NCBI GenBank assembly: GCA_035573895.1
Contig: DATLZR010000044.1
Span: forward strand, 1-61,486
Length of the DNA: 61,486 bases
Source: Blastocatellia bacterium
GTDB taxonomy: Bacteria > Acidobacteriota > Blastocatellia > HR10
Direction: 5' to 3'
Position numbers and translations under genes: made by a program. The number at the start of each line of letters is the position of its first letter. The stretch's first letter is position 1. Positions 16,288 through 25,805 of this stretch are shown here, in pieces. The notes beneath the pieces were generated by a model. The model was given only the letters and a program-made list of their open reading frames with translations, was not told the origin of the DNA and did not search any database.

Positions 16288-19010
16288 TGGCCCTCTCCCT
16301 TCGCCGAGATATGTCGCTCGCGGTCCGAACAACGACGGGGATTCTCTGGTCGGGAGGCGCTCAGTTTCTCCGTCAGATCCTGCAGATCGGGATCACGGCC
16401 GTTCTGGCGCGATTGCTCGCGCCCGCCGATTTCGGGCTCATCGGCATGGTCGTCGTTGTGACGGGATTTTTGAGCCTCTTCGGGGAGCTGGGACTGGGGC
16501 CGGCCCTCATCCAGAAGAAGGACCTGAGCGACGATCATCTCTGGACCGCCGTGACAGTCAGTCTCCTGAGCGGGTCGGCCCTCATGTTGCTGACGATGGC
16601 TGCCTCTCCGTTGATCGCCGGATTCTACCATGAGGCTCGCGTGGGTTCCGTCGCCCTGGCGCTGGCCTTCACGTTCCCCCTCACCGGTTTGGGCGTCGTC
16701 CCGCTCAATCTCTTACAGCGACGGATGGATTTCCGGAGTCTGGCGCTCATCGAGATCCTCTCGGTTGGCATCGCCGGAGGCGTTGCCGTCACACTGGCCC
16801 TTCAGGGAAAGGGGGTCTGGAGTCTGGTCGGACAGACTCTCACGGCGGTATTCACCAGCAGCGTGCTCGGCTGGCTCGTCGTGCGGCAGCGACCGACTCT
16901 CTCATTTCATCGCGCAGCCTTTGATGACCTCTTTCATTTCAGCGCACCGCTTGTCGGTTCCAATCTGCTCACCTATTGTGCCCGCAACGTTGACAATCTC
17001 CTCATCGGGCGATTCCTCGGCGCGACGGCTCTGGGATATTACGGGCTGGCCTATCGGCTCATGCTCTATCCGGTGCAAAACGTCTCGTGGGTTTTGAGTC
17101 GCGTTCTCTTCCCGGCTTTTTCTCACCTCCAGCAGGAGAGGGAGCGCGTCCGCCAGGGATACCTCCGCGCCCTCCGATTCATTTCACTGGTGACGTTTCC
17201 ACTGATGGCCGGGATGGCCCTGGTCGCGCCGGAACTCGTGCGCGTTCTCTACGGCCCGCAGTGGGATCGCACGGTCGGACTTGTGCGCATTCTCAGCCTC
17301 GTGGGGGCGCTCCAGTCCATCGGGACGACCATCGGGCCGATCTGCCTGTCACAGGGTCGCTCGGATGTTCTTTTTCGCTGGAATCTGCTCTCGGTGCCGA
17401 TTGTCTGCCTGGCCCTCGCCCTCGGTCTTCGCTGGGAGATCGAAGGCGTGGCCCTGGCCTATGCCTCGGCGAGTCTGGCCCTCTGGTACACATCGCATGC
17501 CATGACCAATCGCCTGATCAATCTCCCCATGTCCGAGTTCTTCCGCGCCCTCGCTCCAGCCGCTCTGGCCACAACGATCATGGCCGGAGTTGTTGGAGTG
17601 ATGAAACAGGTCCTCGTGGTGCCGAGCCAGGTGACTGAAGCGAAAGCTCTGGCACTGTGCGTCGGGGTCGGAGCGATCGTCTACGGCCTCGTGCTCTTAC
17701 TCGCCGGACCGCAGATTCTCCGCGACGCCATCGCCCTGGCACGACAGCTCGGCCGAGAGCAACGCTCTCTCTCCTCAGCCGAACCGCTTCCCTCGCCACA
17801 CTCGTGCCGGGATGCCACCACTCCGATTGTCGCTCAGATCAAGCCCGAGTATCTGCCGTTGTCGGAAACCTTCATCTACGAATTCTTGCGCGAGCTGAAG
17901 GCGTTCACCCCCGTCGTTCTGGCCGAGGATGTGAAGAATCTCGATCAGTTCCCCATTCCCCATCTCGTTGGTGTGCGCACGCGCGAGCTGTCGCTGTGGG
18001 AAAGGACGTCGGACAAAGTAATGGGGACGCTTCTCGGCGTGAGATCGGTGCGGGCCTACAGGTACTATGAAGCGATGCGCTCCCTGCAGCCGACCGTGAT
18101 CCACGCCCATTTTGGGCCGACGGGGGTGATGGCGATACCGATTGCCCGCACGCTCGGCCGTCCCCTGGTGACGAGTTTTTACGGCTACGATCTCTCGGCC
18201 CTCATGCGCCAGCCCGAATGGCAACGGGCCTATCAGGAACTCTTCCGGTGCGGCGATCGCTTTTTGGTCGAAGGACCGTTCATGCGACGGCGGCTCATCG
18301 GTTGGGGCTGCCCGGAAGAAAAAGTCCGAATTCAACGCATCGCCATTGACCTGGAGCTGTTTCCCTTTCGCCCGCGCCGGTGGAACCGGGAAGCGGTCAT
18401 CCTGCTTCAGGTCGGACGGCTCGTCGAAAAGAAAGGATACGACGATGCGCTGGCGGCGTTTGCCGAAGTCCACCGCCGCTATCCCCGCACGGAATTTCAC
18501 ATCATCGGGGATGGCCCGGACCGCGAGAAACTCCGGAGGCGCATTCACCAACTGGGCCTGGGCGAGGCCGTGAAGCTCCTCGGTTCGATGAGCCGCCGGG
18601 ACTACATCGCTCATGCCGAGCGATGTCACATTCTCATCCAGCCGAGCGTGACGGCGGATAACGGCGATGATGAGGGCGGTGCTCCCACCGTCCTTCTGGA
18701 GATGCAGGCCTCGGGAATGCCGATTGTGGCCACGCGGCACGCCGATATTCCCCACGTCGTCGTCGAGGGAGAAAGTGCACTGCTTGTGCCGGAACGCAAC
18801 CCGACGGCGCTCGCGGAGGCGATCCTGACGTTGCTGGATGCCCCGGAGCGATGGGAGCAAATGGCCGAGGCGGGCCGGGAATTCGTCGCTCGCTATCACG
18901 ACATACGGATCGAGGCGAGAAATCTGGAGAGGATTTACGCTGAACTGTGCGTGCCGGAAAGCGCGGCAATGTCTGCCCGCCGCACCAGTTCATCATGGCG
19001 CGATCTATGA
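16287..19010 (+). CDS. Flippase (MOP family) fused to a GT4 glycosyltransferase
   Basis: A single uninterrupted 907-residue reading. Residues about 1-490 are a Wzx-like lipid-linked oligosaccharide flippase of the lipopolysaccharide/teichuronic-acid type: SGGAQFLRQILQIGITAVLARLL, ADFGLIGMV, SGSALMLLTMAASPLIAGFY, RRMDFRSLALIE and LIGRFLGATALGYYGLAYR, with about 12-14 helices. Residues about 510-905 form a GT4 glycosyltransferase with the N-terminal KPEYLPLSETFIYEFL, VIHAHFGPTG, TSFYGYDLS, LLQVGRLVEKKGYDDAL, IIGDGPDREKL and the E-x7-E region EGGAPTVLLEMQASGMP. Usually these are two genes; here no stop separates them. GTG at 16284 is an alternative start. Confidence 0.88.
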   Translation: MALSLRRDMSLAVRTTTGILWSGGAQFLRQILQIGITAVLARLLAPADFGLIGMVVVVTGFLSLFGELGLGPALIQKKDLSDDHLWTAVTVSLLSGSALMLLTMAASPLIAGFYHEARVGSVALALAFTFPLTGLGVVPLNLLQRRMDFRSLALIEILSVGIAGGVAVTLALQGKGVWSLVGQTLTAVFTSSVLGWLVVRQRPTLSFHRAAFDDLFHFSAPLVGSNLLTYCARNVDNLLIGRFLGATALGYYGLAYRLMLYPVQNVSWVLSRVLFPAFSHLQQERERVRQGYLRALRFISLVTFPLMAGMALVAPELVRVLYGPQWDRTVGLVRILSLVGALQSIGTTIGPICLSQGRSDVLFRWNLLSVPIVCLALALGLRWEIEGVALAYASASLALWYTSHAMTNRLINLPMSEFFRALAPAALATTIMAGVVGVMKQVLVVPSQVTEAKALALCVGVGAIVYGLVLLLAGPQILRDAIALARQLGREQRSLSSAEPLPSPHSCRDATTPIVAQIKPEYLPLSETFIYEFLRELKAFTPVVLAEDVKNLDQFPIPHLVGVRTRELSLWERTSDKVMGTLLGVRSVRAYRYYEAMRSLQPTVIHAHFGPTGVMAIPIARTLGRPLVTSFYGYDLSALMRQPEWQRAYQELFRCGDRFLVEGPFMRRRLIGWGCPEEKVRIQRIAIDLELFPFRPRRWNREAVILLQVGRLVEKKGYDDALAAFAEVHRRYPRTEFHIIGDGPDREKLRRRIHQLGLGEAVKLLGSMSRRDYIAHAERCHILIQPSVTADNGDDEGGAPTVLLEMQASGMPIVATRHADIPHVVVEGESALLVPERNPTALAEAILTLLDAPERWEQMAEAGREFVARYHDIRIEARNLERIYAELCVPESAAMSARRTSSSWRDL

Positions 19011-20533
19011 GCGTGACGGGACGGGTGCTGTTCATCGCGCTGGCCTTCCCGCCGCACCCCGGCAGCGGAACGCTCCGATCCGCCAAGTTCGTCAAATACC
19101 TCGGCGCGTTCGGCTGGCAGCCAGTTGTGATCACGCTCGACTGGGAGAGAGTGCTTGAGCCGAGCGGGCTCGACGCATCCTTGCTCGAAGATGTTCCCGC
19201 TCACGTTCCCGTCTATCGGCTCGACCCGTTTCATCCCGTCCTTCACCTGAAGCAGATGATACGGCCGCCCTCGCCACCTCCGGCGGACCGACCGATCGTC
19301 ACGGAGTCGGAAGTCCCTCTGGAGGAGCAGGCCCATTCGTGGTTGTATCGAGGATTGCGGAGCGTTTACCACGGATTGCTCGCTCCCGTCGGAGATGAAC
19401 ACTTTTACTGGGCCTGGCGAGCCGTGCCTGATAGCATCGAGATTGCTCTGCGTCATCGAGTGGACGCGATCTTCGTGAGCGTGAGTCCCTGGACATCGGG
19501 ATTTCTCGGCCTCATGCTCAAGACGATTCTTGGCCTGCCCCTCGTTGTGGACTTTCGCGATTACTGGACGCTTTGGCCAATCAAGGCGCGACGACCCGTG
19601 CGCGACCGGCTGGATGCGCTGGCCGAACGTCTCCTCCTCCGGACGGCGGATCGGATCATCTGCGTTCACCAGGCGATGGCTGAGGATTTCGCCGGGTTGC
19701 ACCCCCGGGCTTCTGCCAAATGCGTCGTCATCCCCAACGGTTACGATCCGGAGGATTTCCCCCACCTCGGGCCGATGACGCTCACCGGCCAACTGTCTCT
19801 GATGACGATGACCGATGCCCGCCACGATGAAGGAGGCGAGCGGGAGCGACCTTTTCCCTCCCCTTCTCCGACACGCGGGATGGCTCACGAGCCGCCCATG
19901 ATGTCTTTGACTTCGGCGGGTTCGCCTCTGCCCTCTTCCTGGCCGCCCCGCACGTCGCTCGTTCACACGGGCATGGTCTGGGGCGATGCCGCCGGAGCCT
20001 TTCTCCGCGCTCTCGCTCAGCTCAAGCCGGAGGGCATCGAAGCGAGGCTGCACGTTCGTTTCGTCGGGGGATTGCCCCCCTCAAACATCCGCTTCCTTCG
20101 AGACCATCAGCTTGACTCACTGGTGACCGTGGAACCTCGAACGACACATCGCACGGCTCTCCAACGGATGAAGGCAGCAGATGTGCTGCTGCTTTTACTC
20201 ACCAGCCACGAGGGCGGGCGCAAATGGTATCCGGGAAAGCTCTTCGAGTACCTGGTTGCAGGAAAACCGGTGCTCGCTATCGCTCCGCCGGGCATCGCCA
20301 CGCAGCTCATCGAAGAGGCGGGGGTGGGAACGAGCGTTGACCACACAGATACCCGGCAACTGGTCGAGATGATTCGCTGGATCGCTCACCACCCCGACGA
20401 GTTTCGAGAAAGGTTTTACCACCCGCAGCCGTCGGTCATCGCTCGTTACGACCGGCGGCGGTTGACCGAACGGCTGGCCGAGACGCTCACGGAGGTGCGC
20501 TTCGGAATCGAACGATCCGATGTCTCGCGATGA
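19007..20533 (+). CDS. GT4-family glycosyltransferase with low-complexity inter-domain linker
   Basis: A 508-residue GT-B fold glycosyltransferase. The N-terminal domain begins GRVLFIALAFPPHPGSGTLR; VDFRDYWTLWP and IICVHQAMAEDF are typical of the acceptor domain. The C-terminal domain has TGMVWGDAAGAFL, GGRKWYPGKLFEYLVAGKPVL and the NGYDPEDF turn. Between the domains, residues about 255-313 are Pro/Ser/Met/Glu-rich with no predicted fold. The ATG at 19007 overlaps the preceding stop (ATGA), which decides the start over upstream in-frame codons. It probably adds one sugar during repeat-unit assembly on the cytosolic face. Confidence 0.82.
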   Translation: MSVTGRVLFIALAFPPHPGSGTLRSAKFVKYLGAFGWQPVVITLDWERVLEPSGLDASLLEDVPAHVPVYRLDPFHPVLHLKQMIRPPSPPPADRPIVTESEVPLEEQAHSWLYRGLRSVYHGLLAPVGDEHFYWAWRAVPDSIEIALRHRVDAIFVSVSPWTSGFLGLMLKTILGLPLVVDFRDYWTLWPIKARRPVRDRLDALAERLLLRTADRIICVHQAMAEDFAGLHPRASAKCVVIPNGYDPEDFPHLGPMTLTGQLSLMTMTDARHDEGGERERPFPSPSPTRGMAHEPPMMSLTSAGSPLPSSWPPRTSLVHTGMVWGDAAGAFLRALAQLKPEGIEARLHVRFVGGLPPSNIRFLRDHQLDSLVTVEPRTTHRTALQRMKAADVLLLLLTSHEGGRKWYPGKLFEYLVAGKPVLAIAPPGIATQLIEEAGVGTSVDHTDTRQLVEMIRWIAHHPDEFRERFYHPQPSVIARYDRRRLTERLAETLTEVRFGIERSDVSR

Positions 20534-21710
20534 CCTGAGGAGACCACTGCGGGTTGTGCATCTCTCGCCGACGCTCTTTGGCGAGGAGTTCATCACCGGG
20601 GGCGGCGAACGGTTCGTCACCGAGCTGGCCCGCGCGATGTCCCGTCTTGTTCCCACGCGGCTCGTGAGCTTTTCCGAGAGCGCCGGAGAAAGAAGCCGTC
20701 TTCACGACTGTCCCGGCTCCGGTCCCGCGACGGGCTGGAGAGCGACGGCGGGGCTCGACGTTCAACTCTTCAAACCTCTCGCCTTCGTTCGTGGCCAGAA
20801 GACCAATCCATTGAGCTTCCGCTTCCTCCGCGCACTGGCCGATGCCGACGTCATCCATTGTCATCAGTTTCACGTCCTGGCCACGACGCTGGCACTCGCC
20901 TACGGTCGGCTGCGAGGCAAGCGCCTCTTTGTGACCGATCTCGGCGGCGGCGGATGGGACCTCTCCTACCACTTCGATCTGGGCCGATGGGTTGACGGAT
21001 TCCTCCACATCTCCGAATTTTCCGCGCAGCAGGCGGACGCACGCTACCGACGGAAGAGTCACGTCATCTACGCGGGCGTCGCCGTTGAAAAGTTCCGCCC
21101 GACCGGTCACCCCAAGCGTCCAGTCGTTCTGTTTGTCGGACGACTGCTTCCCCACAAAGGGATCAACTATCTCATCGAGGCGATGGATCCCCAAACGGAA
21201 CTGCGGATCATCGGTCGTCCCTGGGAACCTCACCTGGCAGCAACACGGTCGGAAGAATACCTCGCGCTTCTTCGTCGCCTGGCAACAGGAAAGAATGTGC
21301 GTTTCATCTTCGATGCCGATGACGATCAGTTGGTCGAGGAATACTCAACGGCCCTGGTGACGGTCTTACCGTCAGTCTATACCGATGTTTTCGGCCAAAC
21401 GCGGCCAGCACCTGAGTTGCTCGGACTCACGCTCCTGGAATCACTGGCCTGTGGCACGCCGGTGATCGCCACTCGCGTGGGGGGAATGCCGGAGGTCGTC
21501 GAGGAGGGCGTGACGGGATTTCTCGTCCCCCCCAACAATGTTCGGGCGCTCGCCGAACGCATCGCGTGGATCAAGAATCATCCCGGCGAAGCTCAACGCA
21601 TGGGTGAGCGCGGTCGCCGGCATGTCGAAGAAAAGTTCACCTGGGATCAGGTCGCCCGCCGCGCTCTCGAAATCTATCAGCACGCCCTGGCGGCAACGGG
21701 GTCACGGTGA
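20520..21710 (+). CDS. GT4-family glycosyltransferase
   Basis: A 396-residue GT-B glycosyltransferase. The N-terminal signature [16 protein letters not shown] is followed by [15 protein letters not shown] and [13 protein letters not shown]. The nucleotide-sugar domain contains [51 protein letters not shown] and [20 protein letters not shown], a textbook GT4 C-terminal half with the conserved Glu pair. The start overlaps the previous gene by 14 bases. It is the last member of the envelope polysaccharide run; about 200 bp of non-coding sequence follow before rsgA. Confidence 0.88.
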   Translation: MSRDDLRRPLRVVHLSPTLFGEEFITGGGERFVTELARAMSRLVPTRLVSFSESAGERSRLHDCPGSGPATGWRATAGLDVQLFKPLAFVRGQKTNPLSFRFLRALADADVIHCHQFHVLATTLALAYGRLRGKRLFVTDLGGGGWDLSYHFDLGRWVDGFLHISEFSAQQADARYRRKSHVIYAGVAVEKFRPTGHPKRPVVLFVGRLLPHKGINYLIEAMDPQTELRIIGRPWEPHLAATRSEEYLALLRRLATGKNVRFIFDADDDQLVEEYSTALVTVLPSVYTDVFGQTRPAPELLGLTLLESLACGTPVIATRVGGMPEVVEEGVTGFLVPPNNVRALAERIAWIKNHPGEAQRMGERGRRHVEEKFTWDQVARRALEIYQHALAATGSR

Positions 21711-21919
21711 AGCCATACGGGTTTTATAGCCTCTCCCGCTCATCGCGTCAGGAAACCTCATCTCACGGGCTGGAAGGGAGGCGAATCCTGCTCCCATACC
21801 ATTCAGGACGGAGGACGCGGCCTGGGGACTGAAGGCCCTCATGTGTCCCTGCTTGACGGGCTCGGAAGTCGCTTGATAGGCTTTGGCCGTCAGGAGTCGG
21901 GCAATGTGAAGCGCGTTTT

Positions 21920-22912
21920 ATGCGAGAAGGCGACCTGAGCGGAAGAGTGTTGAAGGCGATCCGTGGTCACTATTGGGTTGAGACTGACCGGGGGACCTTT
22001 CATTGTTATGCCCGCGAGAGCGTGATCAAGAATCTGAAGTCCTCACCCCCCATCGTCGTGGGCGATATCGTCACGCTGCAGGTGACGGATGAGCCGAAGA
22101 AAGAGGGCGTGATCGTTGATCTGCAGCCCCGTCGGACGAAGCTCTCGCGGAAAGTATTCACCGGGGCCCGCGAGGTAGAACAGATTGTGGCCGCCAATAT
22201 TGACCATCTCGTGATCGTCACCTCGGTGGCTCAACCTCCGCTTAAACCGGGGTTGATTGACCGCTATCTCGTCGCAGCAGCCAAAGGCGATCTGGCTCCC
22301 ATCATCTGCATCAACAAAATTGATCTTCTGCCTCCCCCGGAGGCGAGAACCGGCGACCGGGAATCGCTTCTCACTCAGACTGAGGACCAGGCGCTTCTCG
22401 AACAGGTCCTGGAGGTCAAAACCCTCTACGAGCAGTTGGGCTATCCCGTCGTTCTCACCAGCGCCAGGACGGGCGAAGGGATTGACACGCTCAGAGAGCT
22501 TCTCCGTGACTCGACGGCCATTTTCGCCGGTCATTCGGGGGTGGGGAAGTCCTCGGTGCTCAAGGCTCTCAATCCCGGCATGAAGGTGAAAGTATCCGAG
22601 GTCAATCCCCGGACAGGTCGAGGCCGTCACACCACGACGGCGGCTCAACTCGTTCCCCTGCCCGGTGGCGGATACGTCGTTGACACGCCCGGCATCCGCC
22701 AGCTCAGTTTGTGGGATGTCACTCCCGCCGATGTGCGCCGCGCCTTCGTCGAGATCGCCCGGTGGAGTCATCAGTGCCGATTCAACGATTGCTCGCACAC
22801 GGTCGAGCCCGAATGTGCCGTCCGCGAGGCCGTCGCCTCCGGCCGCATCCACCCGCGTCGGTACGAAACGTTCCTCTCGCTGCAACAAGAAATCACAACC
22901 GAGGAGGAGTGA
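21920..22912 (+). CDS. rsgA: Small ribosomal subunit biogenesis GTPase RsgA
   Basis: A 330-residue circularly permuted GTPase that assists 30S maturation. The order is an OB-fold (about 1-75), then G4 (CINKIDLL), the G5-like LTSARTGEG, G1 P-loop GHSGVGKSS (about 204-212), G2-like GRGRHTTTAA and G3 VVDTPGIRQL. A C-terminal zinc site follows (CRFNDCSHTVEPECAV). This permutation is diagnostic. A weak promoter-like TTGACG with a GATAGG 16 bp later lies at 21853-21880. A 9-bp hairpin follows the stop. It is not obviously linked functionally to the preceding polysaccharide genes. Confidence 0.95.
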   Translation: MREGDLSGRVLKAIRGHYWVETDRGTFHCYARESVIKNLKSSPPIVVGDIVTLQVTDEPKKEGVIVDLQPRRTKLSRKVFTGAREVEQIVAANIDHLVIVTSVAQPPLKPGLIDRYLVAAAKGDLAPIICINKIDLLPPPEARTGDRESLLTQTEDQALLEQVLEVKTLYEQLGYPVVLTSARTGEGIDTLRELLRDSTAIFAGHSGVGKSSVLKALNPGMKVKVSEVNPRTGRGRHTTTAAQLVPLPGGGYVVDTPGIRQLSLWDVTPADVRRAFVEIARWSHQCRFNDCSHTVEPECAVREAVASGRIHPRRYETFLSLQQEITTEEE

Positions 22913-22937
22913 GTCCGCGCGGCGATGTGAGGGATTC

Positions 22938-22959
22938 GCGAGGGGACATCTCCCCTCGC
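22938..22959 (+). terminator. Hairpin downstream of rsgA
   Basis: GCGAGGGGA (22938-22946) pairs perfectly with TCCCCTCGC (22951-22959) around a CATC loop, 25 bases after the rsgA stop. A CTTTTTC run lies about 12 bases after the stem. Confidence 0.55.
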
Positions 22960-23054
22960 TTCGTGGAATCGCCTTTTTCATCGCATCGCTTTTTCTTACT
23001 CTGGCTTGCTGAGGGGTAGGGGACGGTGATAGCATTGCTTTCACGGAGGAACCC

Positions 23055-24248
23055 ATGAATCGAGTGACAACCAGCGTTCTGACCGTTATCCTCCTGCTCG
23101 GCTTTGTGGCGGCCACGGCCATGCCGGGATTTCGGGCCTCCGGTGATTCTCAAGCGGGACGGCGTCCGCCCCGGCGGGAGCGACCGGTTCCGCCGCCGAG
23201 TGAGGAGAAAACGCCGCCCGCCGCAGAGAAGAAGGAAGCGGAAAAAGAAGTTGCGGCTCCACAATCGGGCCAGGAACAAAAGCCCCCTCGAAAGGAGGAC
23301 ATCCGCATCGAAGGCGAGCCCATTACGCTCACCTCGGAGCTGGTGACCGTTCCGGTCGTCGTCTTCGATAAGAGGAACGGGCGCGTCTACACGGGATTGA
23401 AGAAGGACAACTTCACCGTCCTCGAAGATAACGTGAAGCAAAACATCGTGACCTTTGACGGGGAAGAATCACCGATCACGCTCGTCCTGCTGCTGGAATA
23501 CAGTCGGCAAATCGAATGGTTCCGCGAAGAGGTCATCAATCCCGCCGGGCTCTTTGTGACCCGTTTCGTCAAACCCGGTGACTACATTGCCATTGTCGCC
23601 TTCGACATCCGCCCGGCTGTTCTCACCGATTTCACCGATAACGGGGGACGGTTGCGCGAAGCCGTTTATCTGCTCATCCGCAACCTGCCGGCCTTCAGCG
23701 AGAGCAATCTCTTCGATGCGCTGAATTTCGTCCTGCGCGGGGGGACGCTCGATGGCGTCGAGTACACGGGATTACAGGAGATCGAAGGGCGCACGGCGGT
23801 TTTGCTCGTCGCCATCGGCATTGACACCTTCAGCAAGATTAACTTCGACGACGCGCGGCGGATCGTAGAGAATGCTGGCGTCCCGATCTATGCCATCGGC
23901 ATCGGCGAACTGGCTTATCTGTTGCTGGAAAGCCGGCTGCCGCCGGAAGCGCGACTGACGTTTCTTCAGGCGCAGAATACGTTGAAAACGTTCGCCGAGG
24001 TCTCCGGCGGCCGCTTCTACAGCGTGCGATTTCAAGGGGCGTTGCCGTCAGTGCTCGAATCCATCTCCGTCATGCTGCGCACGCAATACACGCTCGGCTA
24101 CGTCCCCACCAACACCCGGCGCGAGGGCAAACGGCGAAAGATCCAGGTCCTCGTGGATGTTGACGGCGACGGCAAACCGGATAACGAGCGACTGGAAGTT
24201 CAGCATCGCCGGAGCTACGTCGAACCCAAGCCCGAGAAAAAGAAGTAA
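23055..24248 (+). CDS. Secreted VWFA-related (acidobacterial type) protein
   Basis: A 397-residue protein with a signal peptide (about 1-22). A Pro/Glu/Lys-rich low-complexity stretch (about 35-80) precedes the von Willebrand A-like domain. The domain begins with EPITLTSELVTVPVVVFDKRNG and GLKKDNFTVLEDNVKQ, the lead-in seen in the acidobacterial VWFA-related family, and ends RRKIQVLVDVDGDGKPD. The usual MIDAS D-x-S-x-S is replaced by LLEYSRQ at 147-152, so metal binding is doubtful. ACGGAGGAA precedes the ATG. The role is unknown, probably extracytoplasmic adhesion or interaction. It is convergent with the lipoprotein gene at 24265-25437. Confidence 0.85.
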   Translation: MNRVTTSVLTVILLLGFVAATAMPGFRASGDSQAGRRPPRRERPVPPPSEEKTPPAAEKKEAEKEVAAPQSGQEQKPPRKEDIRIEGEPITLTSELVTVPVVVFDKRNGRVYTGLKKDNFTVLEDNVKQNIVTFDGEESPITLVLLLEYSRQIEWFREEVINPAGLFVTRFVKPGDYIAIVAFDIRPAVLTDFTDNGGRLREAVYLLIRNLPAFSESNLFDALNFVLRGGTLDGVEYTGLQEIEGRTAVLLVAIGIDTFSKINFDDARRIVENAGVPIYAIGIGELAYLLLESRLPPEARLTFLQAQNTLKTFAEVSGGRFYSVRFQGALPSVLESISVMLRTQYTLGYVPTNTRREGKRRKIQVLVDVDGDGKPDNERLEVQHRRSYVEPKPEKKK

Positions 24249-24264
24249 GCCCATCCCCGACCGG

Positions 24265-25437
24265 TCACCGAGGGGGAGTCGGCCTCCTCTCCGATGACCT
24301 CAGGGGAATATAGTCCACCACGCCGAGTTCATAGTAACTGCGATAGTCGCCGGCATCGTGATGGCGGAGGAAGTTCTCCATGTATTGCAGCAAAGTCGTG
24401 ATGTAATAACCGGGAAGAGCCTCCGGGTGTTGATAACCAAAGCCCACGAAGCTACGGATGATAAGACTGCGATGATCGCGCGGCAACGTTCGCACATTCT
24501 CGGCAAAAGCGGCGAGCGCGTCCTGCTGGAGCAGATAGTATTCGACGTTGGAGGTGTAGAAGACCGAGACGACCTCCCCGATCTGCCGAAGGTAATCGCC
24601 GATGGCCCGCAAGGCTTTCGGACCAGCGAAATCGCCGGTCACCGGAATGATGAGATCTCGTTCCTGGAGTTGCTTGAGGAATTGAAAACTCTCCTCCGAG
24701 GCGAGAAAGTTCCGCTGGCGTCCGCTCAAATCGGTCTCCAGAAGCAACTCGCGGAGCGTGGGGAACGTCCGCCAGGACCGACGAGAGTAGGTCTCGTAGC
24801 GGATGTCAAGACCGGCCGCGTAAAAACTCCCGAAGATATACTCGATGCGTTCGCGATCGGTGGGGGTCAGGGGGAATTCGACGCGCTTTTCCAGATACTC
24901 GAAGACCCGTTTGAGCGTGGCCTGAAAAAGAGCGGGACTCGGTCGCGCCCGGTCAATCGCCGCCACGAGATCGTTGACCGACGCCGTCTCCCACTGCCTG
25001 AGCGATCCTTCCAGAGGCCGGCTGCAGAGCAACGAGAGAAACTCCGCGCGATTCCGCGCCAGGACGAAGAGAGCCTTGTAGAGCAGATGTTGCAGCCGAT
25101 TGTCCCGACGAATGTCGAGAATGAGCGCCCGGGTCGGTCGGATGGCGGCAATATAGGTGAAGTTCTGTTCCGGCCCGACGCCGATGTAAACGCCGCCGCG
25201 CACCTGAAGCTCATCGAGCTTGTTCAACACCTTCTGATAGCCGGTCTCGTTGGAGACGAGATTATCGCTGGGGAAATATCCGCCCTCTTCCGAGAGGGCA
25301 TCACTCAGTTCAGCAAACGTCGGTCGCTGCTGAACGATCACCCGGGGGGCACACGCCCCCGCGCCGATGCCGAGCAAAATTCCAACGACCAGCAGCGCCG
25401 CTGTGATGCGTCCGTGAGCGCGAGAAGCCTTTCTCAT
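24265..25437 (-). CDS. Conserved lipoprotein, LIC_10091-like family
   Basis: A 390-residue protein with a lipoprotein-type signal (LLVVGILLGIGAGAC; lipobox around GAGAC). The mature part contains YFPSDNLVSNETGY, VYIGVGPEQNFTYIAAIRP, LILDIRRDNRLQHLLYKALF, the helical ARNRAEFLSLL and FYTSNVEYYLL. From memory these match a family annotated LIC_10091-like (found in Leptospira and Acidobacteriota) that looks like a Rossmann/methyltransferase-related fold. No search was run and the activity is unknown. The start at 25437 was preferred to the longer reading because it directly precedes the signal peptide. It is divergent from the sigma-54 activator gene. Confidence 0.72.
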   Translation of the reverse strand: MRKASRAHGRITAALLVVGILLGIGAGACAPRVIVQQRPTFAELSDALSEEGGYFPSDNLVSNETGYQKVLNKLDELQVRGGVYIGVGPEQNFTYIAAIRPTRALILDIRRDNRLQHLLYKALFVLARNRAEFLSLLCSRPLEGSLRQWETASVNDLVAAIDRARPSPALFQATLKRVFEYLEKRVEFPLTPTDRERIEYIFGSFYAAGLDIRYETYSRRSWRTFPTLRELLLETDLSGRQRNFLASEESFQFLKQLQERDLIIPVTGDFAGPKALRAIGDYLRQIGEVVSVFYTSNVEYYLLQQDALAAFAENVRTLPRDHRSLIIRSFVGFGYQHPEALPGYYITTLLQYMENFLRHHDAGDYRSYYELGVVDYIPLRSSERRPTPPR

Positions 25438-25805
25438 CGTGCTGCCATCCCCTTCCCTATACATGGCGCGAGTGTAGCCCGAACTCCGTAACGGAATCAA
25501 GCGGCACGAAGGCTGCGCGTAGCAGCCGCATGAACGAGTCCCGGAGAAGCGACCTGTCCCAAGCGAGCCATTGGACGCGTCGCTTTTTCTCGCCCTTCTC
25601 TCCCCGCCAGGTTGGGCTCATCCTCGGGGCCTGGGCCCACCGTCGTCAGGCGGCTTTCAGGGGAAAGCCCCACGGGATGGTGTGCTGTCGTGATATGCTA
25701 TACTTGTGAAGTCATGACAATCGGCTTGACACCGATGGTGTTTCTGATCGAAGAGGCGAGAGAACGCCGGCTCGAAAGCCTGCGCTACAAGGGGGGACTA
25801 ATCCT
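25438..25805. other. Divergent intergenic region before the sigma-54 activator
   Basis: About 370 bp. It holds a 7-bp hairpin GGCTTTC/GAAAGCC (25652-25669), a GGCTGC/GCAGCC hairpin near 25511-25528, the extended -10 promoter at 25696-25704, and a possible 31-codon reading (25714-25809) that overlaps the activator start. Confidence 0.5.
25696..25704 (+). promoter_or_regulatory. Extended -10 promoter of the sigma-54 activator gene
   Basis: TGCTATACT combines the extended TGn element with TATACT (25699-25704). No good -35 is present, as is common for extended -10 promoters. Transcription would start near 25711, leaving about a 95-base leader before the ATG at 25806. Confidence 0.5.

Noticed and set aside
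21711-21919. tRNA or small RNA between the last glycosyltransferase and rsgA
   Set aside because: No cloverleaf, T-arm consensus or strong terminator could be drawn from the sequence.
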